The notes beneath the pieces were generated by a model, which was given only the letters and a program-made list of their open reading frames with translations, ran no database searches and was not told where the DNA came from. Made by a program: the position numbers and the translations under genes. DNA of 64,000 bases from Paenibacillus pedocola (GTDB lineage Bacteria; Bacillota; Bacilli; Paenibacillales; Paenibacillaceae), in NCBI RefSeq assembly GCF_031599675.1, contig NZ_CP134223.1, positions 434,001 to 498,000 of the forward strand. Reading direction: 5' to 3'. How positions within the stretch are numbered: position 1 is the first letter of the stretch; each line of letters starts with the position of its first letter. Positions 51,872 to 61,225 of this stretch are shown piece by piece.

Positions 51872-53539
51872 ATGGATCTAGTCACTGCGGAGCAAATGCG
51901 GGAGCTGGACCGCATGACGATAGAGAAGCTTGGCATTCCGGCAATTGCTCTGATGGAGAATGCCGGACGGGCAATTGCCGAGGAAGTGATTGCGTTGTGT
52001 CGGCGCGGAGGGGATTTGGATGGGGACAGGGCTGGCGGTAGTGTAGGTGGAAGCGGCTGGGGCGGCGAGAGCCGTGGGCGTGGCGTGGGCCCGGCGGTCC
52101 TGCCGCCGGGCTTTGCGGTCAGCGGCGACCGGGCGCTGACCCTGGATGCTGCCGGCGAGCATTGGCTGATCCTCGCCGGCAAGGGCAATAACGGCGGCGA
52201 CGGCCTCGCCGCCGCCAGGTACCTGCGTGAGGCGGGCATCGCCGTCACGCTGGTGTACGCGGCCGCGCCGGAGTCGCTGGCCGGCGAAGCGGCCGTGCAG
52301 CGGGACGCCGCAGCGGCCATGGGTCTGCCGGCCGTAGTCTACGGCCGGGACGTCATTGACTTTGCCGCCTGCAGCGGCATCGTCGATGCGCTGCTCGGCA
52401 CCGGCAGCGCGGGTGCCCCGCGCGGGGCCTATGCGGCCCTGATTGCCGCCGCGAACAGCAGCGGCAAAAGAATTGTGTCCGCGGACATCCCGAGCGGGCT
52501 GAACGCGGACACGGGCGAGCTGCATGAGCCGTGCATTCATGCAGCAGTGACGGTATGTCTCGCGTTTCTCAAGCGGGGCCTGGTGCAGTATCCCGGCGCG
52601 GGAGCCGCCGGGCGGGTCGTAGTCCGCTCCATCGGCATCCCTGCTGCCTCGGCCCGTGAGGCCGGGGTGCAGGCCAGCCTGCTGACCCCGGAAGTGCTGC
52701 GGACACGTCTTCAGGTCGACGTGTCGCGCCGCCGCTCGCCCGAGGGCCACAAGGGCACCTATGGGCATGTCTTGCTGGCGGCGGGAAGCCTTGCGATGAG
52801 CGGTGCGGGTCTGCTTGCGGCCCGGGCCGCGCTGCGTGCAGGCTGCGGTCTGGTGACCTGGGCGCTGCCGGACAAGCTGCTGCCTTATGTAATCGGTGCC
52901 GCACCGGAGATTATGCTGGCCGCGGCCGGCGGCCGGGAGGACGGCACCTGGAATGCGGGGACCGCTGCGGAGGTGCTGAGGCTCGGCGCTGTACGCGATG
53001 TGACCGCCACCGGTCCCGGCCTTGGCCGGTTCGAAGGGGACGGGGAGTGGCTCCGCATGCTGTGGGAAGGCATCAAGGGACCGCTGGTACTGGATGCCGA
53101 TGCCCTTAACATCCTGGCGGACTGTGACTATTCGGCCTGGTCCAGCCCCGGCCGGCCCGTCATTCTTACGCCGCATCCCGGGGAGATGGCACGGCTTGCC
53201 GGACTAACTACAGCGGAGGTGCAGCGTGACCGGATCGGCCTGGCACTGGCTTATGCCATGCAGCACGGTGTAGTGCTCGTACTGAAAGGAGCGCATACCG
53301 TCATTGCCACACCTGACGGAGAAGCTTATGTTAATGTCACAGGTCACCCGGGAATGGGTACAGGCGGAGCGGGTGATGTGCTGACAGGGATTATTTCCGG
53401 CCTGCTGGCGCAGGGCCTGAGTGCCGTTCAGGCAGCGGCTTTCGGTGTGTATCTGCACGGAATGGCCGGGGAGCGGGCGGCAGGCGCGAGAAACCATCCG
53501 GCGGGTTTAATCGCCGGGGATATCATCGAAGCGCTTTAG
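51872..53539 (+). CDS. nnr: Bifunctional NAD(P)HX epimerase/dehydratase
   Basis: A 555-residue repair enzyme for hydrated NAD(P)H. The N-terminal epimerase (YjeF_N) domain has MENAGRAIAEEV and the GKGNNGGDGLAAARYL loop. The C-terminal ADP-dependent dehydratase (carbohydrate kinase-like) domain has HKGTYGHVLLAAGS, PGLGR, LVLDADALNIL, LTPHPGEMARL and GTGGAGDVLTGI with the catalytic Asp. A Gly/Arg-rich insertion (about residues 48-82, with GGSVGGSGWGGESRGRG) interrupts the epimerase domain between its first helix and the Gly-rich loop; it is G+C rich and probably disordered. GGAAGGGATGGGG precedes ATG 51872. Confidence 0.92.
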   Translation: MDLVTAEQMRELDRMTIEKLGIPAIALMENAGRAIAEEVIALCRRGGDLDGDRAGGSVGGSGWGGESRGRGVGPAVLPPGFAVSGDRALTLDAAGEHWLILAGKGNNGGDGLAAARYLREAGIAVTLVYAAAPESLAGEAAVQRDAAAAMGLPAVVYGRDVIDFAACSGIVDALLGTGSAGAPRGAYAALIAAANSSGKRIVSADIPSGLNADTGELHEPCIHAAVTVCLAFLKRGLVQYPGAGAAGRVVVRSIGIPAASAREAGVQASLLTPEVLRTRLQVDVSRRRSPEGHKGTYGHVLLAAGSLAMSGAGLLAARAALRAGCGLVTWALPDKLLPYVIGAAPEIMLAAAGGREDGTWNAGTAAEVLRLGAVRDVTATGPGLGRFEGDGEWLRMLWEGIKGPLVLDADALNILADCDYSAWSSPGRPVILTPHPGEMARLAGLTTAEVQRDRIGLALAYAMQHGVVLVLKGAHTVIATPDGEAYVNVTGHPGMGTGGAGDVLTGIISGLLAQGLSAVQAAAFGVYLHGMAGERAAGARNHPAGLIAGDIIEAL

Positions 53540-53546
53540 CAGCGGC

Positions 53547-54002
53547 TTACATTAGCACGAGGCAGAGCAGCGGCACGAACAGTGCGAATACGGGCAGGAG
53601 CAGCGGATAACGTTCGCCGGACAGCTGGGCTAGCCGAAACAGCAGCAGCACTCCGATACCGTAGAGGGCACAGGTCTGTGCGTCTCCGCCTTGCTCGGAG
53701 GCCAGCCATAAGCCGGCGCCGAATCCGGTAGCAGCATACAGGACAAGCGAAGGGCCGAGGGATGAAGAACGGAACATGCGCAGGAGGGCGTCTGCAATGA
53801 GTGCGGCCGGCAGCCCGTAGGCATAAACGGCATAGGGCACGGAAACCGGCCAACCCTCCGGCACCCCGTCTGTATGCGGTAAACCAAGCAGTACAAGCGA
53901 CACCAGCATGAAGGTCAATCCGGCAGCGGATAACTTGGACAATGCATACATACCTGCAGACAGCCGGACAGAGGGCAGATCGTACTCTTTGATTTTGTTC
54001 AT
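53547..54002 (-). CDS. Membrane protein of unknown function
   Basis: A 151-residue protein with four or five transmembrane segments (about 22-42, 52-72, 80-100, 108-127 and 133-151). No family recognised. AAAGGA precedes ATG 54002. It is convergent with the nnr gene, only 7 bases apart, with no hairpin between. Confidence 0.65.
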   Translation of the reverse strand: MNKIKEYDLPSVRLSAGMYALSKLSAAGLTFMLVSLVLLGLPHTDGVPEGWPVSVPYAVYAYGLPAALIADALLRMFRSSSLGPSLVLYAATGFGAGLWLASEQGGDAQTCALYGIGVLLLFRLAQLSGERYPLLLPVFALFVPLLCLVLM

Positions 54003-54112
54003 CTGATAACGTCCTTTCAGGTTAGGTGAACGGCGCTGCCGGACTCAGCGGAGTATCCGGCGGTTTTGTAATGTGCAGATTTCAAGCGATCTAAACCGCT
54101 TCTTCCCGCAGA

Positions 54113-55012
54113 TCAGCTGGTGACCATGTCCCCGCCGTTAACATGAATGCAGGTGCCTGTTACATAGGAAGAATCCGGTCCGGCCAGATAGACATAGGCT
54201 CCGGCAAGCTCATAGGGTTGTGCGGCACGCCCCAGCGGGGTATCGGTTCCGAATACGCTGACTTCGGCAGCAGAATAGCTGGAAGGGATGAGCGGGGTCC
54301 ACACCGGACCTGGAGCAACGCTGTTGACCCGGATTCCGGTATCGGCAAGCGACAGGGCAAGAGAGCGTGTGAAGGTGACGACTGCACCTTTGGTGGACGA
54401 ATAGTCGATCAGTTTCTTATTGCCCTGGTAAGCGGTAATGGAGGCGGTGTTGATGATGGAGGCTCCCTTGTTCAGATGCGGCAGTGCAGCCTGAGTCAGG
54501 AAAAAGTAAGGAAAGACATTGGTCTGAAAGGTCTGGTACAGCTGCTCTTCGGTGATATCCAGAATGCTCTGCTGCGGATACTGCACAGCAAGATTGTTGA
54601 CTAGAATATCCAGCCGGCCAAAGGTCCGTACAGTGTGCTCTATCGCCTGGAAGCAGTTTTCCCTATACCGTAAATCGGTTTCAATCCGCAGGCAGCGGCG
54701 GCCAAGCTGTTCAATACGCTGTGCTGTGACCTCGGCGTCTGAGGCTTCATACAGATAGGCAATGGCCACATCCGCTCCTTCTTTGGCAAAAGCGATGGCC
54801 GCCGCCTTGCCGATCCCGCTGTCTCCGCCGCTGATAAAAGCAACCTTGCCCTGCAGCTTGCCGCTCCCGCGGCTGTCCGGGTCTTCACTGATTGGCCGGG
54901 GATTCATCAGGCTCTCCAGGCCGGGCTGGCGGTCCTGGTGCTGGGGCGGGAAGGCAACGGGCTGCTTGCGGCATACTGTCTGTTCCCCGTAATAGGGGTA
55001 AGTAGGATTCAT
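54113..55012 (-). CDS. SDR-family oxidoreductase (YhdF/YghA-like)
   Basis: A 299-residue classical short-chain dehydrogenase with an N-terminal extension of about 45 residues (MNPTYPYYGEQT to LMNPRPISED) typical of the YhdF/YghA subgroup. Cofactor motif FISGGDSGIGKAAA, catalytic Ser in NTASITAY and YSSTKGAVV Tyr/Lys pair; RVNSVAPGPVWTPL follows. AAGGAGGAG lies 9 bases before ATG 55012. In Bacilli members of this subgroup are stress- or spore-related; substrate unknown. Confidence 0.9.
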   Translation of the reverse strand: MNPTYPYYGEQTVCRKQPVAFPPQHQDRQPGLESLMNPRPISEDPDSRGSGKLQGKVAFISGGDSGIGKAAAIAFAKEGADVAIAYLYEASDAEVTAQRIEQLGRRCLRIETDLRYRENCFQAIEHTVRTFGRLDILVNNLAVQYPQQSILDITEEQLYQTFQTNVFPYFFLTQAALPHLNKGASIINTASITAYQGNKKLIDYSSTKGAVVTFTRSLALSLADTGIRVNSVAPGPVWTPLIPSSYSAAEVSVFGTDTPLGRAAQPYELAGAYVYLAGPDSSYVTGTCIHVNGGDMVTS

Positions 55013-55213
55013 TGCGTGATACTCCTCCTTGCGCACTGTCTGTTTTGTATATTTTTATGCATACGCCCAGAGAAGCGTGCGCCATCCGCTGGCGTGAGCT
55101 GACAGAAGCCGCCGGCGGATTTCGCTCTTTGTGTTTCAAATCTCGCAGCGTACCGGGAGAAAGAAATGATAAATTAAATCTGCGCTAACTTGCACGATTT
55201 TGAGGAGGAACAC

Positions 55214-55801
55214 ATGCCGGATATTGCTGATTTTGCCGACCCTGACTATTTGTTGAGGGGATCCGTTCTGCAGCAGGAAGTGTATGATCTGCTTCGCGGG
55301 CTTCGGATCACGGAAGTGCTGGCGGCTTATCATCCGCTGCTAGCGGGTACGGTTCCTCTCGGAATTCAAGTGGAGGGAAGTGATCTGGATATTATTTGCG
55401 AGGTGCATGATCACGTGCGGTTTACCGCTGAGGCCCGGAGTTATTTTGGGGACAGGGAGGGCTTCTCAGCTATAACCCGTATCGTTCAGGGAATCGTCCG
55501 TACCAAAATCAACTTTGTTGCCGGCGGCTGGCCGGTTGAGCTGTTTGGGCAGCCCAGGCCAACCCTGCGGCAAAACGGGTATCTGCACATGGTGGTGGAG
55601 TGGCGGATTCTGAATATGCTCGGGGCAGGCTTTCGCGAAGCGGTGATTGAACTGAAGAGGGGCGGAATGAAGACGGAGCCGGCCTTTGCCAGATTGCTGC
55701 ATCTGGAAGGCGATCCATATGAGGCATTGCTGAACCTGGGTACTCTGACACCGGAAGAACTGAATTCTGTATGCAGCAAGGTTTATCCTTACATATATTA
55801 A
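55214..55801 (+). CDS. DUF4269 protein (nucleotidyltransferase-like)
   Basis: A 195-residue protein with GTVPLGIQVEGSDLDIICEV, in which GSDLDI resembles the acidic site of nucleotidyltransferases, and WPVELFGQPRPTLRQNGYLH. It agrees with the DUF4269 family. GAGGAGG precedes ATG 55214. It lies 23 bases before a GNAT gene and is probably co-transcribed. Function unknown. Confidence 0.8.
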   Translation: MPDIADFADPDYLLRGSVLQQEVYDLLRGLRITEVLAAYHPLLAGTVPLGIQVEGSDLDIICEVHDHVRFTAEARSYFGDREGFSAITRIVQGIVRTKINFVAGGWPVELFGQPRPTLRQNGYLHMVVEWRILNMLGAGFREAVIELKRGGMKTEPAFARLLHLEGDPYEALLNLGTLTPEELNSVCSKVYPYIY

Positions 55802-55824
55802 ATTTGGAAAGCGGGGAAGAAGAA

Positions 55825-56241
55825 ATGCTTTACAGAGCAATGATTGCGGATGATTATGAGGCGGCTTATCAGTTATGGGGGAACACAACGGGCATGAACC
55901 TGAGCCAGGCGGATTCGCGGGAAGAAATTCTGCGTTATCTGGAGCGGAATCCAGGAATGAGCCAGGTATGCGAAGATACGGACGGCACGCTTGCCGGCAC
56001 TGTCATGTGCGGACACGACGGGCGGAGAGGGTATATCTATCATGTAGCCGTCAGCGGTGCCTGCCGGGGCAAGGGGGCCGGCCGTGAAATGGTGTCCCGT
56101 TCGCTTCATGCCTTGCGGGAAGCGGGCATTGCGAAATGCCATTTGATGGTCATTGAGGGCAACGAGCTGGGACGCAGCTTCTGGTCGGGCACAGGCTGGC
56201 AGGAGCGGGACGGCATTATACTCTTTTCACAGAATACCTGA
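55825..56241 (+). CDS. GNAT-family N-acetyltransferase
   Basis: A 138-residue acetyltransferase with YIYHVAVSGACRGKGAGREMV (acetyl-CoA loop) and SFWSGTGWQERDGI. The start at ATG 55825 follows GGGGAAGAAG; the longer frame overlaps the upstream gene. Closest in layout to YpeA-like enzymes. Substrate unknown. Confidence 0.84.
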   Translation: MLYRAMIADDYEAAYQLWGNTTGMNLSQADSREEILRYLERNPGMSQVCEDTDGTLAGTVMCGHDGRRGYIYHVAVSGACRGKGAGREMVSRSLHALREAGIAKCHLMVIEGNELGRSFWSGTGWQERDGIILFSQNT

Positions 56242-56245
56242 TCGT

Positions 56246-56333
56246 GCGGGGGCTGATGCCGTTCATGGGGCTTGCTGTCTGACAGCCGCCGGACTGCCAT
56301 CTCCTTCCCCTAGCTGCGTTCCGGCCCCCGCTA
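56246..56333. other. GC-rich structured intergenic element
   Basis: GCGGGGGC (56246-56253) can pair with GCCCCCGC (56326-56333) across 72 bases. Inside, GCTGT/ACAGC forms a hairpin (about 56271-56283), and CCGGA and TCCGG compete for the closing pairs. No T run follows, so it is not a clear terminator. It lies between convergent genes. Confidence 0.4.
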
Positions 56334-56353
56334 TGATAATACGGCTAGGTCAG

Positions 56354-57340
56354 TCATTCATTAATGGTAATCATGATCTTGCCGGTATTCCGGTTGTGTT
56401 CCATATATTGATGAGCATCTGCGATTCTTTCCAGCGGGAAGGCAGAATCTATAACGGGTTTTAGGTCCCCGTGTTCAAAATAGGCAAAAGTATGATCCAT
56501 AAACTCCCTTGTGAGCCGGGCTTTATAGGCATCGCTTCTAGGTGTAAGTAAAGTTCCGGTAATTTGCACGCATTTGGACATCAAGGCGAATAGATCCACT
56601 TTATTGACCTCGCTCCCGCCAAGGATTCCGATCAGAACCCAGCGGCCGCCAGTCTTAATGCTATTCAGATTATGTTCCCAATACTCCGCCCCGATAAAGT
56701 CGAGAATGAGATCCGCGCCTTCACCGTCTGTAGCCTGCAGCACGGCTTCCGGAATAGACTGCTCTTTGTAATTGATTAGGACGTCTGCCCCCAGCTCTTT
56801 ACATAAAGCCAGTTTCTCCGCTGATCCGGCCGTCACAATAACTTTAGCCTGACCCAGCCGTTTGGCGAGCTGAATGGCAGCAGTACCCACCCCGCTTGCA
56901 CCGGCATGAATCAGGACAGTTTCCTGCTTTTGAAGTTTGCCGATCCAGAACAGCGTTTGGTAAGCCGTAAGAAATACTTCCGGAATCGCAGCCGCCTGTA
57001 TAAATGAAAGTGAGTCAGGGATTTTCATTGCCCGGTCGGCCGGTAACACCGCATATTCCGCATAACCTCCGCCATTTACCAGCCCCATCACCTTATCACC
57101 GATTGCGAAAGAAGCGCCCTCGCTTGCTTGCACAACCGTTCCGGCAATTTCTATTCCAAGTACGGGATTCGCCAAATAGCCTGCGGTGCCCTCCCGTAAC
57201 AAAATATCCGTGCGGTTAACAGCTGCTGCATGTACGCGGACAAGCAGTTCGTTCTCTTTCCGGTCAGGAACAGGCAATTGAGTGACAGTCAGCTGCTCGG
57301 CACCACCAGGTTTTTTTACAATAATACCTCTCATCATCAT
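56354..57340 (-). CDS. NADPH:quinone oxidoreductase (zeta-crystallin-like)
   Basis: A 328-residue zinc-less MDR enzyme with AAAVNRTDILLREG, NPVLGIEIAGTVV and the NADPH-binding HAGASGVGTAAIQLAK. It probably reduces quinones by one electron or enones. Starts 3 bases after the stop of the upstream MFS gene and has three ATG in a row after GGGAG. An XRE-family regulator is divergent to the operon. Confidence 0.9.
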   Translation of the reverse strand: MMMRGIIVKKPGGAEQLTVTQLPVPDRKENELLVRVHAAAVNRTDILLREGTAGYLANPVLGIEIAGTVVQASEGASFAIGDKVMGLVNGGGYAEYAVLPADRAMKIPDSLSFIQAAAIPEVFLTAYQTLFWIGKLQKQETVLIHAGASGVGTAAIQLAKRLGQAKVIVTAGSAEKLALCKELGADVLINYKEQSIPEAVLQATDGEGADLILDFIGAEYWEHNLNSIKTGGRWVLIGILGGSEVNKVDLFALMSKCVQITGTLLTPRSDAYKARLTREFMDHTFAYFEHGDLKPVIDSAFPLERIADAHQYMEHNRNTGKIMITINE

Positions 57341-57343
57341 TCT

Positions 57344-58573
57344 TCACTCCCATAAGTTTGTATTCATTTCCCTTGTGTAACGGTTGTTTAGGCGTTTCGT
57401 CTGATTTCCATGGAGTATAAAATACAAGATGGCCAGTCCCAGAATCATGCATCCGCTGATCACCATACCGTTGACCTGGCCGACATGATAAGCGAAAGTC
57501 CCGATTCCCGAGCCAATGGAGCCTCCAAAATAATACCCCACCATGTACAAGGAATTTAACCGGCTGTGTTTCTCCGGAGCCAGGCTGTAAATCCGCCCCT
57601 GATTCAAAGACATATTCATCCGGGAGCCGACATCCAGCAGGAAGGTAACGACTATGAGCAGAATGAGGTGATTCCAGCCGAAACCCAATACGGCAAAGGA
57701 GAGTAACATCAGAATTAACGCGGCCTTATTCCATTGTCGGGCATGCGGGCTGTCGGATAAATGACCGGAGAAACCTGCCGCACCGGCACCGGCAATTCCG
57801 ATGATCCCGAACATCCCGGTCAAACCGCTGCTGAAATGATACGGGGCACCGTTCAGAATAAGGGTAAGGGGCACCCAGAAAATGTTGAAAGCGGCAAAAG
57901 CGGCTGCTCCCAAAATAATCGTTTCTCTCAGAACCGGCTCTTGGGTAAGCATTGGAATCATAGAGCGCATAATTGCAGAGTAAGACGTTTGCTTCGGCGC
58001 AAGGTCATCCGGCAGCTTGACGTATAGATAAGCGGCAATGAACACGAGCAGGGCGGCAGCAAAGATGTGCATGGTCTGCCAGTTGAAAAGTTGTCCGATC
58101 CATCCTCCTGCTACCCGGCCAAGCAACACCCCCAGGAAGATGCCGGTCAATAATCTGCCGATGACGGTTCCTTTATTCACGGTTTGCAGGTTGGAAGAGA
58201 CAAAAGGAATAATCAGCTGAGCTGTGACTGTGCTGATCCCAAGCAGAAATCCGGCGGCCAGCAAGAGATAGAACGTAGGGACCACGGTCATAAGAACGAG
58301 CCAGAACGCAGACAACAGCAGACTAGCCAGGATTAGGCGGCGTCTGTTCAACCGGTCGCCCAGCGGGACAACGAACAGCAGGCCGATGGTATATCCGGCC
58401 TGGATGACGGTTAAGAGCAGCCCGGCCCTGTTGGAATGGACATGGAAATCGTTCATTATGCCGGATAGCAAGACCTGGTCATAATACAAATTGGCTACTG
58501 CAATGGCACATACAGCAGATAACAGCCATTGGAGCGTTACAGTAAATGACCTTTGGCCGGAAACAGGTTTCAT
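57344..58573 (-). CDS. MFS transporter (DHA1 type)
   Basis: A 409-residue, 12-helix transporter. The loop 2-3 motif appears as PLGDRLNRRRLIL. NLYYDQVLL in TM1 and LLGRVAGGWIGQ are typical of YgaY/YfhI-like DHA1 permeases. AAAGGATG precedes ATG 58573. Co-transcribed with the quinone reductase gene. The pair may detoxify quinone-like compounds under the neighbouring regulator. Confidence 0.88.
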   Translation of the reverse strand: MKPVSGQRSFTVTLQWLLSAVCAIAVANLYYDQVLLSGIMNDFHVHSNRAGLLLTVIQAGYTIGLLFVVPLGDRLNRRRLILASLLLSAFWLVLMTVVPTFYLLLAAGFLLGISTVTAQLIIPFVSSNLQTVNKGTVIGRLLTGIFLGVLLGRVAGGWIGQLFNWQTMHIFAAALLVFIAAYLYVKLPDDLAPKQTSYSAIMRSMIPMLTQEPVLRETIILGAAAFAAFNIFWVPLTLILNGAPYHFSSGLTGMFGIIGIAGAGAAGFSGHLSDSPHARQWNKAALILMLLSFAVLGFGWNHLILLIVVTFLLDVGSRMNMSLNQGRIYSLAPEKHSRLNSLYMVGYYFGGSIGSGIGTFAYHVGQVNGMVISGCMILGLAILYFILHGNQTKRLNNRYTREMNTNLWE

Positions 58574-58684
58574 TGGATAATCATCCTTTCTGCTTGCGAT
58601 AGGAACAGTGTAAAGAAAAAAACGGACGCCAAGAAGATCCGTGTTATCCTAGGATTGTGAGTCCTATGGAAAAGGAGAACCGGT

Positions 58685-59515
58685 ATGACCTTGGAACATG
58701 AAAAGCATCTCGCCTTAGGGCAATTTCTGAAGAAAAAACGTGCCTCGCTGACACCGGAGCTTGCAGGTCTGCCGCTGGGCAAAAAACGGAAAGTATCCGG
58801 ATTACGCAGAGAAGAAGTGGCCGATCTGGCGAATGTAAGTGTGGATTGGTATATACGTCTGGAGCAGGGGAGAGCCGTCCAGCCTTCGGTAGATGTACTG
58901 ATGTCGTTAAGCGGCGCGCTGCAGCTGAACCGCAAAGAGCGCGATTATTTGTTCAACCTGGCGGATCAGCGGCTGCCGGAGGAGATGCCGGGCGAGGTTG
59001 TTGTCAGCCCAAGATTGCAGCAGTTTCTGGATGCCCAGAACCCCTATCCGGCGTATGTATCGGATGACCAATGGAATATCGTGGGGTGGAATAAAGCGGC
59101 AGCGCTTGTGTTTGGGGATTATGCCAAGATGACGGCTTTGCAGCGCAATTCCTTATGGCGTGCCTTCACAGACCCGTACCTGAAAGGACTGCTCGATAAT
59201 TGGGAGGGCCATGCCAAACTGCGGGTAAGCCAATTAAGAATGGCGCATAGCCAGTTTCCGGCAAATCCGGAGCATTTGGCGCTCGTCGATGAATTATGCC
59301 GGCAAAGTCAGATATTTAATGAGTGGTGGAATGAGCCGTTTATTATGGGGACTCCAGAGGGGAAAAAACTGCTGCATCACCCGGTTGCCGGGGATATCCG
59401 TTTAGATTATCTTTCCTTTCAGACGGACGAGCATCCGAATGCAACCGTTACCGTCCACTTGGCAAGTGATCAGATTTCGAGAGAGAAACTAAGCGGGCTT
59501 TTCAACAAGCAATGA
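58685..59515 (+). CDS. XRE-family regulator with MmyB-type ligand domain
   Basis: A 276-residue protein. The N-terminal helix-turn-helix (residues 8-85) has LGQFLKKKRASLTPE and VSGLRREEVADLANVSVDWY. The C-terminal MmyB-like domain (about 110-275) has NPYPAYVSDDQWNIVGWNKAA. Such proteins bind small hydrophobic ligands. It is divergent from the MFS/quinone reductase operon and likely its regulator. A short palindrome ATCCTAGGAT (58645-58654) lies between them. Confidence 0.9.
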   Translation: MTLEHEKHLALGQFLKKKRASLTPELAGLPLGKKRKVSGLRREEVADLANVSVDWYIRLEQGRAVQPSVDVLMSLSGALQLNRKERDYLFNLADQRLPEEMPGEVVVSPRLQQFLDAQNPYPAYVSDDQWNIVGWNKAAALVFGDYAKMTALQRNSLWRAFTDPYLKGLLDNWEGHAKLRVSQLRMAHSQFPANPEHLALVDELCRQSQIFNEWWNEPFIMGTPEGKKLLHHPVAGDIRLDYLSFQTDEHPNATVTVHLASDQISREKLSGLFNKQ

Positions 59516-59603
59516 AATTGCGAACAATAGTGTAGGTTCTGCATTCGTGCAGTATAATATATAGGCAAGTAAATGGCGAAATTGAATAGCAGGTGATCTG
59601 ACA

Positions 59604-60314
59604 ATGCGTTTTAAAGATGTGTTCTCTATAATCGGCCCGGCCATGGTCGGGCCTTCCAGTTCACATACCGCAGGAGCGGCACGGATCGGCAGAGCAGCCC
59701 GGCAGGTCCTCGGCGAAGTGCCGCGTGAGGCGGAGGTCATATTTTTTGGCTCGTTTGCCGCAACGTATCAGGGGCATGGAACCGACCGGGCTATCGTCGG
59801 CGGATTGCTGGACTTTGCTACAGACGACCACCGTTTGCCGGATTCCATTGAGCTGGCCGCTGAAGACGGGATGGAGATTTCTTTCCGTCAGGGCGCGGGC
59901 TTGTTCCCCCATCCGAATACCGTGAAGCTGCGTCTTACCGGCCGTGACACAGGCACAGAATTGACGCTGACGGGGATCTCGATTGGCGGGGGAAATATAG
60001 AGATCGTTGATATTGACGGTTTCGGGGTTAAGCTGACCGGAATGTATCCGACTGTTCTAATCAACCACATGGATTATCTCGGGGTACTCGCCAGTGTTAC
60101 GGATGTAATGCGCCAGGGCCAGTTTAATATCGGGCATATGTCCCTTGACCGCAAGAACCGCAGCGGTGCGGCGCTGACCGTGCTGGAGCTGGATGAACCT
60201 GCAACTGCAGAACTGCTTCAGGGGCTGCGCGCTCTGCCTGCTGTGAAATCAGTCAAAGTGGTGGATCTGAACGAGGATACGCGAGCACAGAAAGGGAAGG
60301 AAAGTACAACATGA
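59604..60314 (+). CDS. sdaAB: L-serine dehydratase, beta subunit
   Basis: A 236-residue subunit with DVFSIIGPAMVGPSSSHTAG at the N terminus, the substrate-binding SSSHTAG motif, and a C-terminal ACT-like domain (MRQGQFNIGHMSLDRKNRSG). It deaminates serine to pyruvate together with the alpha subunit. Stop overlaps the next start by 4 bases. Confidence 0.95.
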   Translation: MRFKDVFSIIGPAMVGPSSSHTAGAARIGRAARQVLGEVPREAEVIFFGSFAATYQGHGTDRAIVGGLLDFATDDHRLPDSIELAAEDGMEISFRQGAGLFPHPNTVKLRLTGRDTGTELTLTGISIGGGNIEIVDIDGFGVKLTGMYPTVLINHMDYLGVLASVTDVMRQGQFNIGHMSLDRKNRSGAALTVLELDEPATAELLQGLRALPAVKSVKVVDLNEDTRAQKGKESTT

Positions 60315-61189
60315 ATTTTCAAACTTTAAGCCAGCTGGCTGTATTATGCGGGGAGCGGGGCCTTGGCATCGGTGCGCTGATGCTGGAGGAGCAGAGTGCG
60401 GAATCCGGACGCTCGAAGGAGCAGGAATTCGCTACGATGAGCCAATATTATGGCGTAATGAAGGAGGCGGTACACCGCGGCATGACGGAGAATACGACCT
60501 CGCGCAGCGGCCTGACGGGCCTGGATGCCCAGCGGGTTGCCGCCTACAATGCCGCGGAGGAGCCATGTCTTGGCGGACCTGCCGGACAGGCGATGGCCTA
60601 CGCATTAGCCGTATCAGAAGTGAATGCCTCTATGGGGCGGATTATCGCTACTCCGACAGCAGGCTCCTGCGGAATTATTCCCGGCGTATTTCTCAGCTGC
60701 CAGGAGCGTTTCGGATGGGATGATGATTATATGGTGTCGGGATTGTTTGCCGCAGGCGCAATCGGATATGTTATTGCCAATAACTCTTTTGTATCCGGGG
60801 CAGAGGGCGGCTGCCAGGCGGAAGTCGGTTCCGCAATCGGTATGGCTGCGGGAGCGCTGACGGAGCTGCGCGGCGGTACACCGGCCCAGGCGGTTCATGC
60901 CGTGGGGCTGGCGCTCAAGAACACACTTGGCCTGATTTGCGATCCGGTGGGCGGGCTTGTAGAAATTCCCTGCATCGTGCGCAACGGCTTCGGTGCTGTT
61001 ACCGCACTGGCTGCAGCGGATATGGCGCTTGCAGGTGTGCGCAGTGTGATCCCCTCTGATGAAGTGATCAAGGTGATGCTTGAGGTTGGCTCAGCCATGC
61101 CGGAGAAGCACCGCGAGACGGCCGGGGGCGGGCTGGCCCAGACGCCTACCGGGCGCCAGATTATGAAAGATTTGCGAAGCAAGAAATAA
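60311..61189 (+). CDS. sdaAA: L-serine dehydratase, alpha subunit (4Fe-4S)
   Basis: A 292-residue subunit carrying the iron-sulfur cluster. Cysteines are in AGSCGIIPGV, LICDPVGGLVEIPCIVRN; TSRSGLTGLDAQRV and ETAGGGLAQTPTG are also conserved. Translationally coupled to sdaAB. No obvious terminator follows; the next gene on the plus strand is the ywbE-like gene 407 bases away. Confidence 0.95.
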   Translation: MNFQTLSQLAVLCGERGLGIGALMLEEQSAESGRSKEQEFATMSQYYGVMKEAVHRGMTENTTSRSGLTGLDAQRVAAYNAAEEPCLGGPAGQAMAYALAVSEVNASMGRIIATPTAGSCGIIPGVFLSCQERFGWDDDYMVSGLFAAGAIGYVIANNSFVSGAEGGCQAEVGSAIGMAAGALTELRGGTPAQAVHAVGLALKNTLGLICDPVGGLVEIPCIVRNGFGAVTALAAADMALAGVRSVIPSDEVIKVMLEVGSAMPEKHRETAGGGLAQTPTGRQIMKDLRSKK

Positions 61190-61225
61190 TCGGCTTATAT
61201 TTCGCCGGGTAGGCATTATATGATC

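Noticed and set aside
51878..53176. 432-residue minus-strand ORF opposite nnr
   Set aside because: Shadow of a G+C-rich gene; no recognisable domain, while nnr on the plus strand is complete.
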